From: Deltaproteobacteria bacterium
GTDB taxonomy: Bacteria; Myxococcota_A; Polyangia; Haliangiales; SHYZ01
Length of the DNA stretch: 34,738 nt
Reading direction: 5' to 3'
NCBI GenBank assembly: GCA_016210055.1
Contig: JACQUZ010000175.1
Location: 1 to 34,738 of the forward strand
Made by a program: the position numbers and the translations under genes. Positions within the stretch are counted from its first letter, which is position 1; each line of letters opens with the position of its first letter. Under the pieces are notes generated by a model that did no database searches, was not told the DNA's origin, and worked only from the letters and a program-made list of their open reading frames with translations. Below, one piece after another: positions 16,797 through 24,858 of this stretch.

Positions 16797-17408
16797 GTGG
16801 CTGGAAACGCCCTCATTTTGGCTTCCGCCTCCCCAAGGCGCCAGGAGCTGCTCGCGCGTGCGGGCCTCGTCTTCGAGGTCCTGCCCGCCCATGTGGACGA
16901 GTCCCCGTTTCCGGATGAGGAACCCTTGATCCACGCGAGCCGGGTGGCGGCGAGCAAGGCGCAAGCGATCGCTCGAGCTCGCCTGGACGCTTGGGTCTTG
17001 GGCGCCGATACCGTGGTGGTGGTGGACCGACAGATCCTCGGCAAGCCGCAGGATGCAGCTTGCGCCCGGGCCATGCTCGAACGCCTATCGGGTCGGACCC
17101 ACTCGGTGATCACGGGGTTGTGCCTCGTCGCTCCAGAGGGGTCGGACGTGGGCCCGTGCATGGAAGCAGTCATCACCGAGGTGGACTTCCGGACTATTCG
17201 ACAAGGCGAAATCACCGCCTACATCTCCACCGGGGAGTGGAATGGAAAGGCGGGCGGGTACGCAGCCCAAGGGATCGCCGCCGCGTTCATCACGTCCATT
17301 CGCGGCTCCTACACGAACGTCGTTGGGTTACCCCTCGCGGAAGTCCTTGTCCTCCTTGATCGCGTCGGCGCACCGGGGGCGGACTTCTCCAAGGGGCTCC
17401 CGTCGTGA
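16797..17408 (+). CDS. maf: Maf-family nucleotide pyrophosphatase
   Basis: A 203-residue protein with the Maf signature at the N-terminus (ILASASPRRQELL, residues 7-19), GADTVV near residue 70, GKPQD, and the GEWNGKAGGYAAQGIAA segment that lines the active site. Maf enzymes hydrolyse non-canonical or modified nucleoside triphosphates, in some members dTTP/UTP, and influence septum formation. It starts with GTG; no upstream ATG is in frame. Its end overlaps the yggS start (GTGA). Confidence 0.92.
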   Translation: MAGNALILASASPRRQELLARAGLVFEVLPAHVDESPFPDEEPLIHASRVAASKAQAIARARLDAWVLGADTVVVVDRQILGKPQDAACARAMLERLSGRTHSVITGLCLVAPEGSDVGPCMEAVITEVDFRTIRQGEITAYISTGEWNGKAGGYAAQGIAAAFITSIRGSYTNVVGLPLAEVLVLLDRVGAPGADFSKGLPS

Positions 17409-18088
17409 CCGACCGCATTGCGTCCAATGTCCGCGCGGTGAGGGAGCGAATGGGCAAGGCTGCCGAGCGGGCGGGTCGCGATCCGTCGTCAGTGACTCTT
17501 GTGGCCGTCTCAAAGAAAATACCACCAGCGGCCATCCGCCAGGCCGTGGAATCGGGGGTGAGGGAGCTCGGCGAGAACTACGTGCAGGAGCTCTGTGAGA
17601 AACAGGCGGCGCTCGCCTTTCTGGCCGACCTGGGCGTCTCCTGGCACTACATCGGCCGCCTGCAGAAGAACAAGGCCAAGGACGTTGTGGGGCGCGTGGC
17701 GCTCCTCCACGGCGTCGATAGCTCGGAGCTCGCCCGGATTGTGGACAAGCACGCGCAGGCCCACGGCATCCTTCAAGACGTTCTCGTCCAGGTCAACGTG
17801 GCGGGCGAAGCCACGAAAGCGGGAATTCCACCCGCGGATCTTCCGGGGCTTCTAGAAACGGTCGCCCCTCTTTCGGGAATCCGTTGCCTCGGCCTCACGA
17901 CGATCCCCCCACCTGCGACGTTCCCTGAAGAAAACCGGCGGCATTTTCGCGTGCTCGCCAAGCTCGCGGCACAACATCACCTTCCGCACCTCTCCATGGG
18001 AATGAGCGACGACTTCGAAGTGGCGATCGAAGAGGGAGCCACGCTGGTGCGGATCGGCACGGCCATCTTTGGGCCTCGCCGCTCTTAG
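17405..18088 (+). CDS. yggS: YggS-family pyridoxal phosphate homeostasis protein
   Basis: A 227-residue protein with the fold-type III signature: AVSKK with the PLP lysine at about residue 37, GENYVQEL, WHYIGRLQKNKAK, and the C-terminal LSMGMSDDFEVAIEEGATLVRIGTAIFG. It controls PLP and amino-acid balance and has no known enzymatic activity. It is usually next to proC and yggT; here proC lies 4.2 kb away, separated by a membrane-protein gene and three oxidoreductase genes. The stop overlaps the convergent neighbour by 4 bp (TTAG). Confidence 0.95.
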   Translation: MTDRIASNVRAVRERMGKAAERAGRDPSSVTLVAVSKKIPPAAIRQAVESGVRELGENYVQELCEKQAALAFLADLGVSWHYIGRLQKNKAKDVVGRVALLHGVDSSELARIVDKHAQAHGILQDVLVQVNVAGEATKAGIPPADLPGLLETVAPLSGIRCLGLTTIPPPATFPEENRRHFRVLAKLAAQHHLPHLSMGMSDDFEVAIEEGATLVRIGTAIFGPRRS

Positions 18089-19344
18089 CCCGACGACTTC
18101 TGCGCCTGCATCAGCTTCTTGAGCGACTCAATGGCCTCGGGGGCGGTGAGGAGCAGGACCCCCAAGTACGCCACCTGGGTGGCGAGAAGGTGCGCGAGCA
18201 GGAAGAAGAAGTTCAGCGTGCTCGCTCCCTCGCGCGTGGCGAGCCAGAGTGCATTCAAGAGCGCCGAGGTGGGAATCCACGCCGCAAGAACGGCGGTGAT
18301 CACGGACGCGAACCGGCCCATGGGCGCAAGCTGGGGGTACCTCTTCTCGGGCATCGCGAGGGTGAAGCTCGCGATCGCGATCAGGGCGACGCTCACGGCG
18401 AGCAGGTTGTGGACGACCATGAAGAAGTTTCCCTCGAAATCGAGGAGCTCGCGAACGCTCGAAAGGCCGCCGGTCGTGGCCAAGAATGCGCCTATTCCGA
18501 TGAACCAGCGCCAGATCGCGTCTTCTGGGTCCTGTAGGCGACAGATCAGCCCAAAGACCAGCACGGGGTACCCCCATGCGAGGAGCCCCATGGAATCGGG
18601 GATGTAGCCCCGCATCCCCATCATGGCGAGGGCACTGGCACCGGGCACGGCCACGTAGAACACGCCCGACGAGAGGAACGCAATCACGAAGGGCGCCCAC
18701 CTCAACACGACGGGTGGGATCGAATCGCGTGCCGCCTGTGGCAGGTAGCGCGGCCCAGCGTAGCAGAGGCAGGCAAACAACGGCCAGGCCAGGCCGAACA
18801 GCCATCCTGCGTATCGATTCGAGAATGGGAAGACGACTTCCCCGCCCGTGACGGCGAGCGGGATGACCCGAGTCACAAGGAGCGCCGCCGCCGAGACGAG
18901 GAGGATCTTCTGCTCGAATCCCTGATCGGTCAGAAGCGATAGGGGGATGCCAAGCAGCGTCCCTGGCGGGGACTGGGGCATTTTCTCCGCCAATCGCTCG
19001 AGAAAACTGGAACCCGTCTCCTTGACGAGGACCGGCTCGGGCGGTGTGCTGGTCGTGCCAACCTGCGCGGGGGGAGACGGAGCTGGCGGGAGTGGCGGCG
19101 CAGGCGCTGGCCCGACAGGCAGCACTTCGTCATTCGCGCCAGGCTGCGCGGGCTTCCGCGTCGGAACAGGAGGGGGGCCCATGGCGTAACCAAAAAGCGT
19201 CTGCTTGGGCGCACCTCCTTGGGGGGCTGTTGCCGAAGGTGGCGCCGGGGCTTGAGGCAGCGGCCTACCGCAGAAACCGCAGTGGGACGCCATCACGAGC
19301 ACCTGCTGTCCGCAAAATGCGCAAGGTCGGGTGGGTACCGCCAT
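18085..19344 (-). CDS. Zinc-ribbon membrane protein, unknown
   Basis: A 419-residue protein. Cys8, 11, 22 and 25 form a CxxC...CxxC zinc ribbon at the N-terminus. A long Pro/Ala-rich linker (about 30-105) follows, then a short amphipathic helix and about eight to nine hydrophobic segments (residue 140 to 410). It has a clear ATG start, but no strong ribosome site was noted. The operator-like repeat at 19416-19442 lies upstream and may control it, the divergent oxidoreductase set, or both. No function can be assigned. Confidence 0.7.
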   Translation of the reverse strand: MAVPTRPCAFCGQQVLVMASHCGFCGRPLPQAPAPPSATAPQGGAPKQTLFGYAMGPPPVPTRKPAQPGANDEVLPVGPAPAPPLPPAPSPPAQVGTTSTPPEPVLVKETGSSFLERLAEKMPQSPPGTLLGIPLSLLTDQGFEQKILLVSAAALLVTRVIPLAVTGGEVVFPFSNRYAGWLFGLAWPLFACLCYAGPRYLPQAARDSIPPVVLRWAPFVIAFLSSGVFYVAVPGASALAMMGMRGYIPDSMGLLAWGYPVLVFGLICRLQDPEDAIWRWFIGIGAFLATTGGLSSVRELLDFEGNFFMVVHNLLAVSVALIAIASFTLAMPEKRYPQLAPMGRFASVITAVLAAWIPTSALLNALWLATREGASTLNFFFLLAHLLATQVAYLGVLLLTAPEAIESLKKLMQAQKSSG

Positions 19345-19415
19345 GCCGGATAAGCCTCGCTAAGCGAAGTCGGCTCAAAGCATGCATCTCCTCCGCGAAT
19401 GCGTCAACGTCGACG

Positions 19416-19475
19416 CGTCCAAGTGACGTCCAAGTGCACTTGATGTTGCCAACCATGTCGAGAAGCTGCTAATTC
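19416..19475 (+). promoter_or_regulatory. Repeat operator and possible promoter before the oxidoreductase set
   Basis: CGTCCAAGTG occurs twice, at 19416-19425 and 19427-19436, and the second copy is part of the perfect palindrome CAAGTGCACTTG (19431-19442). Just downstream, TTGCCA (19446-19451), an 18-bp spacer and TAATTC (19470-19475) form a weak promoter before the GTG at 19491. The repeat lies immediately upstream of the -35, the usual position for an activator. The gap serves two divergent genes, so either may be regulated. Confidence 0.4.
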
Positions 19476-19490
19476 TCCGCGCGGGACGCC

Positions 19491-20834
19491 GTGGATCGCC
19501 GAATTTACGAACACCCCCATCGCCGCTTTGCGCGTGGTGAGCCCGTGACGATTGAGTTCGAAGGGCGAACACTGCGGGCGTTCACCGCCGAGCCCCTCGC
19601 GGTGGCGCTCTTCGCGAGCGGAGTTCGGGTGCTTTCCCGGTCGATCAAGTATCATCGCCCGCGGGCCTTTTTTTGCCTCGAGGGGCATTGTGGCGCGTGC
19701 CTCATGCGGGTGGACGGTATCCCGAATGTCCGCGCCTGCATGACCAGGTGCCGCGAAGGCTTGGTTGTCGAGGGACAAAACGCATTCCCGGCCAGCGACT
19801 TGGACGTGCTGTCCGCGATGGACTGGCTCTTCCCACAGGGGATGAACCACCACACGCTGATGACCGGATCCAAGATTCTCAACCGTGTCATGCAGAAGTT
19901 CGTGCGGCAGCTTTCCGGATTGGGGAAGGCGCCCGAAAGGCGCGGTACAGCGCTTCATGAAGTCCGAAGCCAGCACGTCGACGTGGCGGTGATTGGAGCC
20001 GGCCCGGCAGGGCTTTCCGCAGCGCGGGCAGCTGCCGAGCAAGGCGCGAGCGTGCTTTGCGTGGATGAGCAGGCCCTTTCGGGTGGCTCCCTGCTCTGCG
20101 ATCCAAGGTTCGGACGTGAAGAAGCTGAGCGCCTGGCCGAAGCGGCGAGGAATGCGGGTGCGCGATTCCTCACCCGATCTCCGGTCATCGCGTGGTTCCC
20201 GGAAGAAGACAACGGGCTCCTCGCCGTGGCGACGCCCGAGGGACTTGTTCGCGTTACCGCCAGGCGGTACGTCTATGCGACGGGTGCCTACGACACCAAC
20301 GCCCTGTTCGAGGACAACGACCGCCCCGGGATCTTCTCGGCCCGTGGCGTCGGACGCTTGGCGGTACTGCACGGCGTTCGTCCAGGACACCGCGTGGTCG
20401 TCGTGGGTGCTGGCTCGAACGACGCGGTGAACGCGTACGCCGCGGCGCTCGCTGCGGAGCTTGGCGCTCTAGGAATCGAGACCGTGTTCGTGGATGGAAA
20501 CCACGAGAAAGCCCTTCGCGCGCGCGGGCACGCCTGGGTTGAAGGGCTCGACGTGGAGGGCAAGGACGGGCGTCGCCACCGCGAGCCATGCGACGCGGTC
20601 GCAGTGGCCGCGCCCCCCCAACCAGCCTCGGAAGCACCGCGCCAGCACGGCGCCGAGGTCGTGCTCTCAGCCGAGGCAGGTGGGTTTGTCGTGATCGCCG
20701 ACGAGAGCGGCCGCACCAGCGTCCAGGGAGTGCTCGCTTGTGGGGACGTCACGGGCTACATGGGCCCGGAGCGAGCGGCGCACGCCGGGACCCGCGCAGG
20801 GCTCGCCGCCGCCAAGGAGGCCCTTTCCGCATGA
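19491..20834 (+). CDS. 2Fe-2S/FAD oxidoreductase subunit (sarcosine oxidase alpha-like)
   Basis: A 447-residue protein. The N-terminus is a Fer2-type domain with Cys62, 67, 70 and 83 (CLEGHCGAC ... RAC) for a [2Fe-2S] cluster. It is followed by an FAD-binding oxidoreductase with GAGPAG at 169-174 and a second Rossmann motif GAGSND at about 306-311. ATGAYD lies near residue 263 and a final ACGDVTGYMG segment carries the FAD-contact Asp. This layout matches sarcosine-oxidase alpha without its folate-binding T domain, and the alpha subunits of dye-linked proline/hydroxyproline dehydrogenases. The GTG start is not strongly supported by a ribosome site. It forms a set with the next two genes. Confidence 0.88.
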   Translation: MDRRIYEHPHRRFARGEPVTIEFEGRTLRAFTAEPLAVALFASGVRVLSRSIKYHRPRAFFCLEGHCGACLMRVDGIPNVRACMTRCREGLVVEGQNAFPASDLDVLSAMDWLFPQGMNHHTLMTGSKILNRVMQKFVRQLSGLGKAPERRGTALHEVRSQHVDVAVIGAGPAGLSAARAAAEQGASVLCVDEQALSGGSLLCDPRFGREEAERLAEAARNAGARFLTRSPVIAWFPEEDNGLLAVATPEGLVRVTARRYVYATGAYDTNALFEDNDRPGIFSARGVGRLAVLHGVRPGHRVVVVGAGSNDAVNAYAAALAAELGALGIETVFVDGNHEKALRARGHAWVEGLDVEGKDGRRHREPCDAVAVAAPPQPASEAPRQHGAEVVLSAEAGGFVVIADESGRTSVQGVLACGDVTGYMGPERAAHAGTRAGLAAAKEALSA

Positions 20835-21109
20835 AGGGGAAGATCATCGCCTGCCGCTGCGAGGATGTGACGGTAGCTGACATCGATCATGCGGTCGAAA
20901 TGGGATACACCGATATCGAGGAGGTCAAGCGCTTCACCGGTTTCGGCACCGGCCCGTGCCAAGGAAAAGAGTGCCTGCGCGTCGTCGCCCTGGCCCTGGC
21001 CGAGCGGACCGGTGCGAGGCCGCAAGACATCCCACCATTCACGAGCCGTCCCCCTCTCACACCCACGCCGATGAAGTTCTTGGCGGGCGACCCCTCGGCG
21101 GAGGACTAA
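20831..21109 (+). CDS. BFD-like [2Fe-2S] small subunit
   Basis: A 92-residue protein with Cys8 and Cys10 (CRC), then Cys43 and Cys48 (GPCQGKEC), the spacing of the bacterioferritin-associated-ferredoxin-like [2Fe-2S] domain. In sarcosine-oxidase and hydroxyproline-dehydrogenase-like enzymes this domain carries electrons between the two flavin subunits. Here it is a separate gene; in other families it is fused to the alpha chain. The ATG overlaps the previous stop, and the C-terminal 25 residues are Pro-rich. Confidence 0.85.
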   Translation: MKGKIIACRCEDVTVADIDHAVEMGYTDIEEVKRFTGFGTGPCQGKECLRVVALALAERTGARPQDIPPFTSRPPLTPTPMKFLAGDPSAED

Positions 21110-21111
21110 GA

Positions 21112-22284
21112 GTGTCTTTCGTGCACCCGACCAAGGCCCCCCTGCCCCACCGCACGGACACCGTGATCATCGGCGGTGGCGTGATCGGGCTCTCCATTGC
21201 CTACCAGCTTGCCAAGCGTGGACTTTCGGATCTGGTTGTCCTCGAAAAGGGATACCTGGCGTCGGGAGCTTCCGGGCGAAACGGAGGCGGCATCCGCCAG
21301 CAGTGGTCCACCGAGGTGAACATCCGCCTGATGCTCGAATCCGTGGCGCTCTGCAAGGAATTCGCCAAGGAGCTCCGAGTGAACATCTGGTTTCGCCAAG
21401 GCGGATACCTGTTCCTGTCGAGGAGCGAGGCGGAGACCGAGAGGCTCGAAAAAAACGTCAGGCTTCAGAATCGCTGCGGCGTGCCCACGCGTCTCATTTC
21501 TCCCCAAGAGGCGCGCGAGATCGTCCCCGAGCTCGAGACGAGCGGCTTTCATGCCGCTTGCTACAACCCCACCGACGGGGTCCTGTTCCCGTGGCCCTTC
21601 CTTTGGGGTTATGCCCAAGGCGCCACGGCAAGGGGCGCCAAGCTGTTCACGTTCACGCCCGTGGCCGCCATCGATGTGGAAGAAGGGGGCTACCTCGTGC
21701 ACACGAGCCGCGGATCGATCCACGCGCGGCGAGTCGTGAACGCCGCAGGAGCATGGTCTCCCCAAGTCGCGGCCATGGTCGGGGTCGCCCTGCCCGATTA
21801 CCCGGTGCGCCACGAGATCTGCTCGAGTGAGCCCCTGAAGCCATTCCTCAAGCCCATGGTGAGCGTGCTTTCCACCGGGCTCTACTTCAGCCAGTCCATG
21901 CGCGGCGAAATCATCGGGGGCGTTACCCTGCACGGGGACCGGCCTACCTTGAACATGGGCTCACGGCTGAAGTTCTTGGCTACGTATTCCCGACAGATAT
22001 GCAAGATCATGCCCTGCCTCTCCGAGCTAAAGATCTTGCGCCAGTGGGCCGGTCCGTACGACATCACCGAGGACGGCAACCCGATCCTGGGAGAGCCTCC
22101 AGGGCGGCCGGGGTTTTACCTGTGCTGCGGGTTCATGGGGCATGGGTTTATGATGGCGCCAGTGATCGGCAAGTACTACGCCGAGTGGCTCACCGGTGGT
22201 CCGAGACACGAGATCTTCGACCGGTGCCTGCTCCAGCGGTTCGATCAGGGCGGCATCGAAAAAGAGGATTTCATCATCGGATAG
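21112..22284 (+). CDS. DAO-family FAD oxidoreductase (sarcosine oxidase beta-like)
   Basis: A 390-residue protein with the dinucleotide motif GGGVIG at residues 21-26, ASGASGRNGGGIRQQW (a flavin-contacting stretch found in SoxB-like proteins), and a C-terminal GHGFMMAPVIGKYYAEWL that closes the FAD site. The family oxidises secondary or tertiary amines and D-amino acids. Probable partners are the two preceding genes; a specific substrate cannot be read from the sequence. GTG is chosen because GGAGG stands 7 bp upstream and longer frames run into the BFD gene. proC follows 5 bp after its stop. Confidence 0.88.
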   Translation: MSFVHPTKAPLPHRTDTVIIGGGVIGLSIAYQLAKRGLSDLVVLEKGYLASGASGRNGGGIRQQWSTEVNIRLMLESVALCKEFAKELRVNIWFRQGGYLFLSRSEAETERLEKNVRLQNRCGVPTRLISPQEAREIVPELETSGFHAACYNPTDGVLFPWPFLWGYAQGATARGAKLFTFTPVAAIDVEEGGYLVHTSRGSIHARRVVNAAGAWSPQVAAMVGVALPDYPVRHEICSSEPLKPFLKPMVSVLSTGLYFSQSMRGEIIGGVTLHGDRPTLNMGSRLKFLATYSRQICKIMPCLSELKILRQWAGPYDITEDGNPILGEPPGRPGFYLCCGFMGHGFMMAPVIGKYYAEWLTGGPRHEIFDRCLLQRFDQGGIEKEDFIIG

Positions 22285-22289
22285 GTGAC

Positions 22290-23132
22290 ATGGTGAAGCT
22301 CGACAAGCGAATCGGTTTCGTCGGCGCCGGAAACATGGCCGAGGCCTTGATCCGGGGCCTTCTGCGTGGCGGTCACTGCGAGCCAGGGCAGGTCGGAGGC
22401 TCGGGACCCAACCCCGAGCGAATCGAAGAGCTCGCCAAGCGCCACGGCATCTTCACGACCACCGACAACAAGGTCCTCGTGGACCGATCGGACATCGTGG
22501 TCCTCGCGGTGAAGCCGCAGATCATGCGCCGCGTGCTCGACGAGATCGCCGACAGGATTCATCCTGGCGCCCTGGTCATCTCCATCGCGGCAGGCGTCCC
22601 CATCGCGGCCATCGAAAGCCGGCTCCGAGAAGGGACGCGTATTGTGCGCACCATGCCCAACACGCCCGCGTTGGTCGACGCTGGAGCTACGGCCATCGCT
22701 GCTGGGGGGCACGCGACCCCGGCAGACCTCGCCGACGCCAAGCGGATTTTCGACGCGGTCGGGATCACGGTGACCCTCGACGAATCGCAGCTCGACGCCG
22801 TGACCGGCCTTTCGGGATCCGGCCCTGCCTATATCTTCTTGATCCTCGAAGCGCTCTCCGACGCCGGGGTGAAGGTCGGGCTCTCTCGGCATACCGCCCA
22901 GCTGCTCGCCGCACAGACCGTCATGGGCTCTTCCAAGCTTCTTCTCGAGACCAACGAGCACCCCGGGCGGCTCAAGGACATGGTGACTTCGCCGGGTGGC
23001 ACGGCCATCACGGGGCTTCACACCCTGGAACATGGTGGCGTGCGCACCACGCTCATTGACGCCGTGGAGGCGGCCACCATCCGGTCGCGCGAGCTCGGCC
23101 TGGCCATGCTCGAGGGGACGCGCGCCGGTTAG
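22290..23132 (+). CDS. proC: Pyrroline-5-carboxylate reductase
   Basis: A 280-residue protein with the NAD(P) motif GFVGAGNMAEAL at residues 9-20, AVKPQ near residue 73, RTMPNTPALV, and the family signature LSGSGPAYIFLILEALSDAGVKVGL (about 172-196). It reduces P5C to proline. It begins 5 bp after the DAO gene and so appears to share its transcript, which makes proline or hydroxyproline a plausible substrate for that set (inference). No yggT follows; a DUF167 gene does. Confidence 0.96.
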   Translation: MVKLDKRIGFVGAGNMAEALIRGLLRGGHCEPGQVGGSGPNPERIEELAKRHGIFTTTDNKVLVDRSDIVVLAVKPQIMRRVLDEIADRIHPGALVISIAAGVPIAAIESRLREGTRIVRTMPNTPALVDAGATAIAAGGHATPADLADAKRIFDAVGITVTLDESQLDAVTGLSGSGPAYIFLILEALSDAGVKVGLSRHTAQLLAAQTVMGSSKLLLETNEHPGRLKDMVTSPGGTAITGLHTLEHGGVRTTLIDAVEAATIRSRELGLAMLEGTRAG

Positions 23133-23144
23133 TTGGGCTGGTGG

Positions 23145-23423
23145 ATGGCCGAGCGCGTGCCCCAGGTCACTGTCGACGTTCTCGTCACCCCGAGGGCGTC
23201 GCGTGAAAAGGTGGGCCCCATGGTGGGCGACCGCCTGAAGGTTGCCGTCACCTCGCCACCCGTCGAGGGGGAAGCCAACGGAGCGGTGATCGAGCTTCTC
23301 GCACGTACCTTCGGCATCCCCAAGGCAAGCGTCACCATTGTCCGCGGCGAGGGCTCTCGCCGGAAAACGATACGCATCTCGGGCGTCACATCAGCGACGC
23401 TCGACGCGATCCTGAAGCGATAA
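23145..23423 (+). CDS. DUF167 (YggU-like) protein
   Basis: A 92-residue protein with the standard core: TPRASREKVGPMVGDRLKVAVTSPPVEGEANGAVIELLAR, then the basic GSRRKTIRI strand. Function is unknown, and it is commonly linked to proC/yggT. A TTG at 23133 would add four residues, but ATG 23145 is preferred. Its stop meets the convergent pssA stop with no gap. Confidence 0.9.
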   Translation: MAERVPQVTVDVLVTPRASREKVGPMVGDRLKVAVTSPPVEGEANGAVIELLARTFGIPKASVTIVRGEGSRRKTIRISGVTSATLDAILKR

Positions 23424-24350
23424 TCACTTGGCGGTTGCCACGCTGCTGTCCGTCTCGTCGTCGAGCTCGGGCAGGTCGGAAACCTCTGGCTCTGCAAGAT
23501 CCACGGGCGGAACAACCTCGTCCGGGAAAATCGCTGGCGGCTTGATACCCTTGGCCTGGGTGGAGAACTGGCTCCAGATGAGCGAGCCCACGGTCCAGGC
23601 ACCCGACGTGGCAAACAGGTACTCGGGTAGGAGCATGGCGAAGCCGAGGACGTATCCGGCGAGCACGTTCGCAAGCACGAACACCGTCACGGGTCGGGAC
23701 CGGGAAGGCCCCAGCTTGGGGATCTTCACCGTAGACACCATCAAGTAGGCGCCGACCAGCACGAGCACCGGCCATGCGTGCCAAATCCCCACCCCGAGAT
23801 GGAATGACGAGCCCAAGAGATATGGCTCGTCAAAGGTCGCCTGAGCTGCAGCCTGGATCTCCGGGCGTCCATATTTCAGCGCCGCGAGGAAAAGCGCCAC
23901 CAACGTGCCCCCGGCCAGAGTGGTGGGCACGCCAATAAAGATCTTCTTGTACTTCGGATTGTCTCCCACGATGTTGTAGCGGGCGAGCCTGAAGGTCACC
24001 GCCACGACCCAAAGACAGCACGCCACCGCAAGGAAGGTCCTCCAGTCGTCTTCCGCAAAGTGAAGCCCAGGGGCGCGGGACAAGAAGCTGTACCAGAGCA
24101 CCGCCGGGGCGACGCCAAAATTCAAGGCGTCGGCAAAGGAATCCATCTGAACCCCGAACTGGCTCGTCCCCTTGAGGACCCGCGCCACGAGCCCATCCAG
24201 CTTGTCGGCGAGCACCGAGAAAATGATGAACCAGGCGGCGGTGCAGTACCTCCCCTCGATGGACGAGAGGATTGAGAGCATGCCGAAGCAAAGACTCCCG
24301 AAGGTGACCAAGTTCGGCGCCAGATAGCGTAGAAATCGCTTAGTTTCCAT
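23424..24350 (-). CDS. pssA: CDP-diacylglycerol-serine phosphatidyltransferase
   Basis: A 308-residue polytopic protein. The CDP-alcohol phosphotransferase motif D-xx-DG-xx-AR-x8-G-xxx-D-xxx-D is complete: Asp49, Asp52-Gly53, Ala56-Arg57, Gly66, Asp70 and Asp74. Further membrane helices cover residues 75-235. A cytoplasmic tail rich in P, E and D (about 255-308) is longer than usual. It makes phosphatidylserine, the precursor of phosphatidylethanolamine. It follows the PilZ gene by 4 bp on the same strand. Confidence 0.94.
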   Translation of the reverse strand: METKRFLRYLAPNLVTFGSLCFGMLSILSSIEGRYCTAAWFIIFSVLADKLDGLVARVLKGTSQFGVQMDSFADALNFGVAPAVLWYSFLSRAPGLHFAEDDWRTFLAVACCLWVVAVTFRLARYNIVGDNPKYKKIFIGVPTTLAGGTLVALFLAALKYGRPEIQAAAQATFDEPYLLGSSFHLGVGIWHAWPVLVLVGAYLMVSTVKIPKLGPSRSRPVTVFVLANVLAGYVLGFAMLLPEYLFATSGAWTVGSLIWSQFSTQAKGIKPPAIFPDEVVPPVDLAEPEVSDLPELDDETDSSVATAK

Positions 24351-24354
24351 TGCC

Positions 24355-24783
24355 TTACTTACCGGTCACCCGGTCCTTCCCCATCAGCTTGGAATACACC
24401 AGTTGACCCAAGCTGTCGATCATGAGCTTCTCCACGATCTCCTCGATCGCTTGCCGCTCGTCATCGCTCGCATAAATGAAGCGAATCCCCATTCCGGGCT
24501 CCTGGTCGGGGTCGACGCCGGGCGGTGGAGGCTCCCCTTCGCGGACGACCCAGCGAACCTCGCCCCGCAGAGCCAATGGCTCCTCGAGCTTGGGAACCAG
24601 AAGCTTGAAGACGAACTCGGTCCCCACGTCGAGTGGCTTCTTGGTCTTGATGAAGGTCCCCCCCTTGCAGATGTTCTTCGTGTAGTCCGCAAAGAAGGTG
24701 TTGAGCTTCTTGTACTCGACCTTCAGCTCAATGGGAGCGCGGAGATGTTCCCGCCGATCCCGTGGGTCCCCGCCTTCGCTCAT
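24355..24783 (-). CDS. PilZ-domain protein
   Basis: A 142-residue protein with the PilZ layout: RREHLRAPIELKVEY (RxxxR at residues about 11-15), then NICKGGTFIKT in the position of the (D/N)xSxxG motif, with Cys in place of Ser. EFVFKLLVP ... RGEVRWVV is the beta-barrel. A C-terminal helix follows. The Ser-to-Cys change may weaken cyclic-di-GMP binding. It resembles the myxobacterial PilZ proteins. Cotranscribed with pssA; promoter at 24792-24820. Confidence 0.88.
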   Translation of the reverse strand: MSEGGDPRDRREHLRAPIELKVEYKKLNTFFADYTKNICKGGTFIKTKKPLDVGTEFVFKLLVPKLEEPLALRGEVRWVVREGEPPPPGVDPDQEPGMGIRFIYASDDERQAIEEIVEKLMIDSLGQLVYSKLMGKDRVTGK

Positions 24784-24791
24784 GGAACGCC

Positions 24792-24820
24792 ATCCTACGA
24801 CGGGCCCCGAGATGGGTCAA
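24792..24820 (-). promoter_or_regulatory. Promoter of the PilZ-pssA pair, probably leaderless
   Basis: On the minus strand there is TTGACC (24815-24820), a 17-bp spacer and TAGGAT (24792-24797), then 8 bp and the ATG. The geometry is identical to that of the cmk promoter (same -35, same spacer, same 8-bp gap). No ribosome site lies between. Confidence 0.55.
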
Positions 24821-24858
24821 ACGGGCCTTGCTTGGAGAGTCGTGGCAAGATTCGGGAA

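Noticed and set aside
19265..19456. 63-residue minus-strand frame starting MVGNIKCTWTS
   Set aside because: It overlaps the zinc-ribbon gene in another frame, its third codon positions are not GC-rich and it crosses the repeat operator; not supported as coding.
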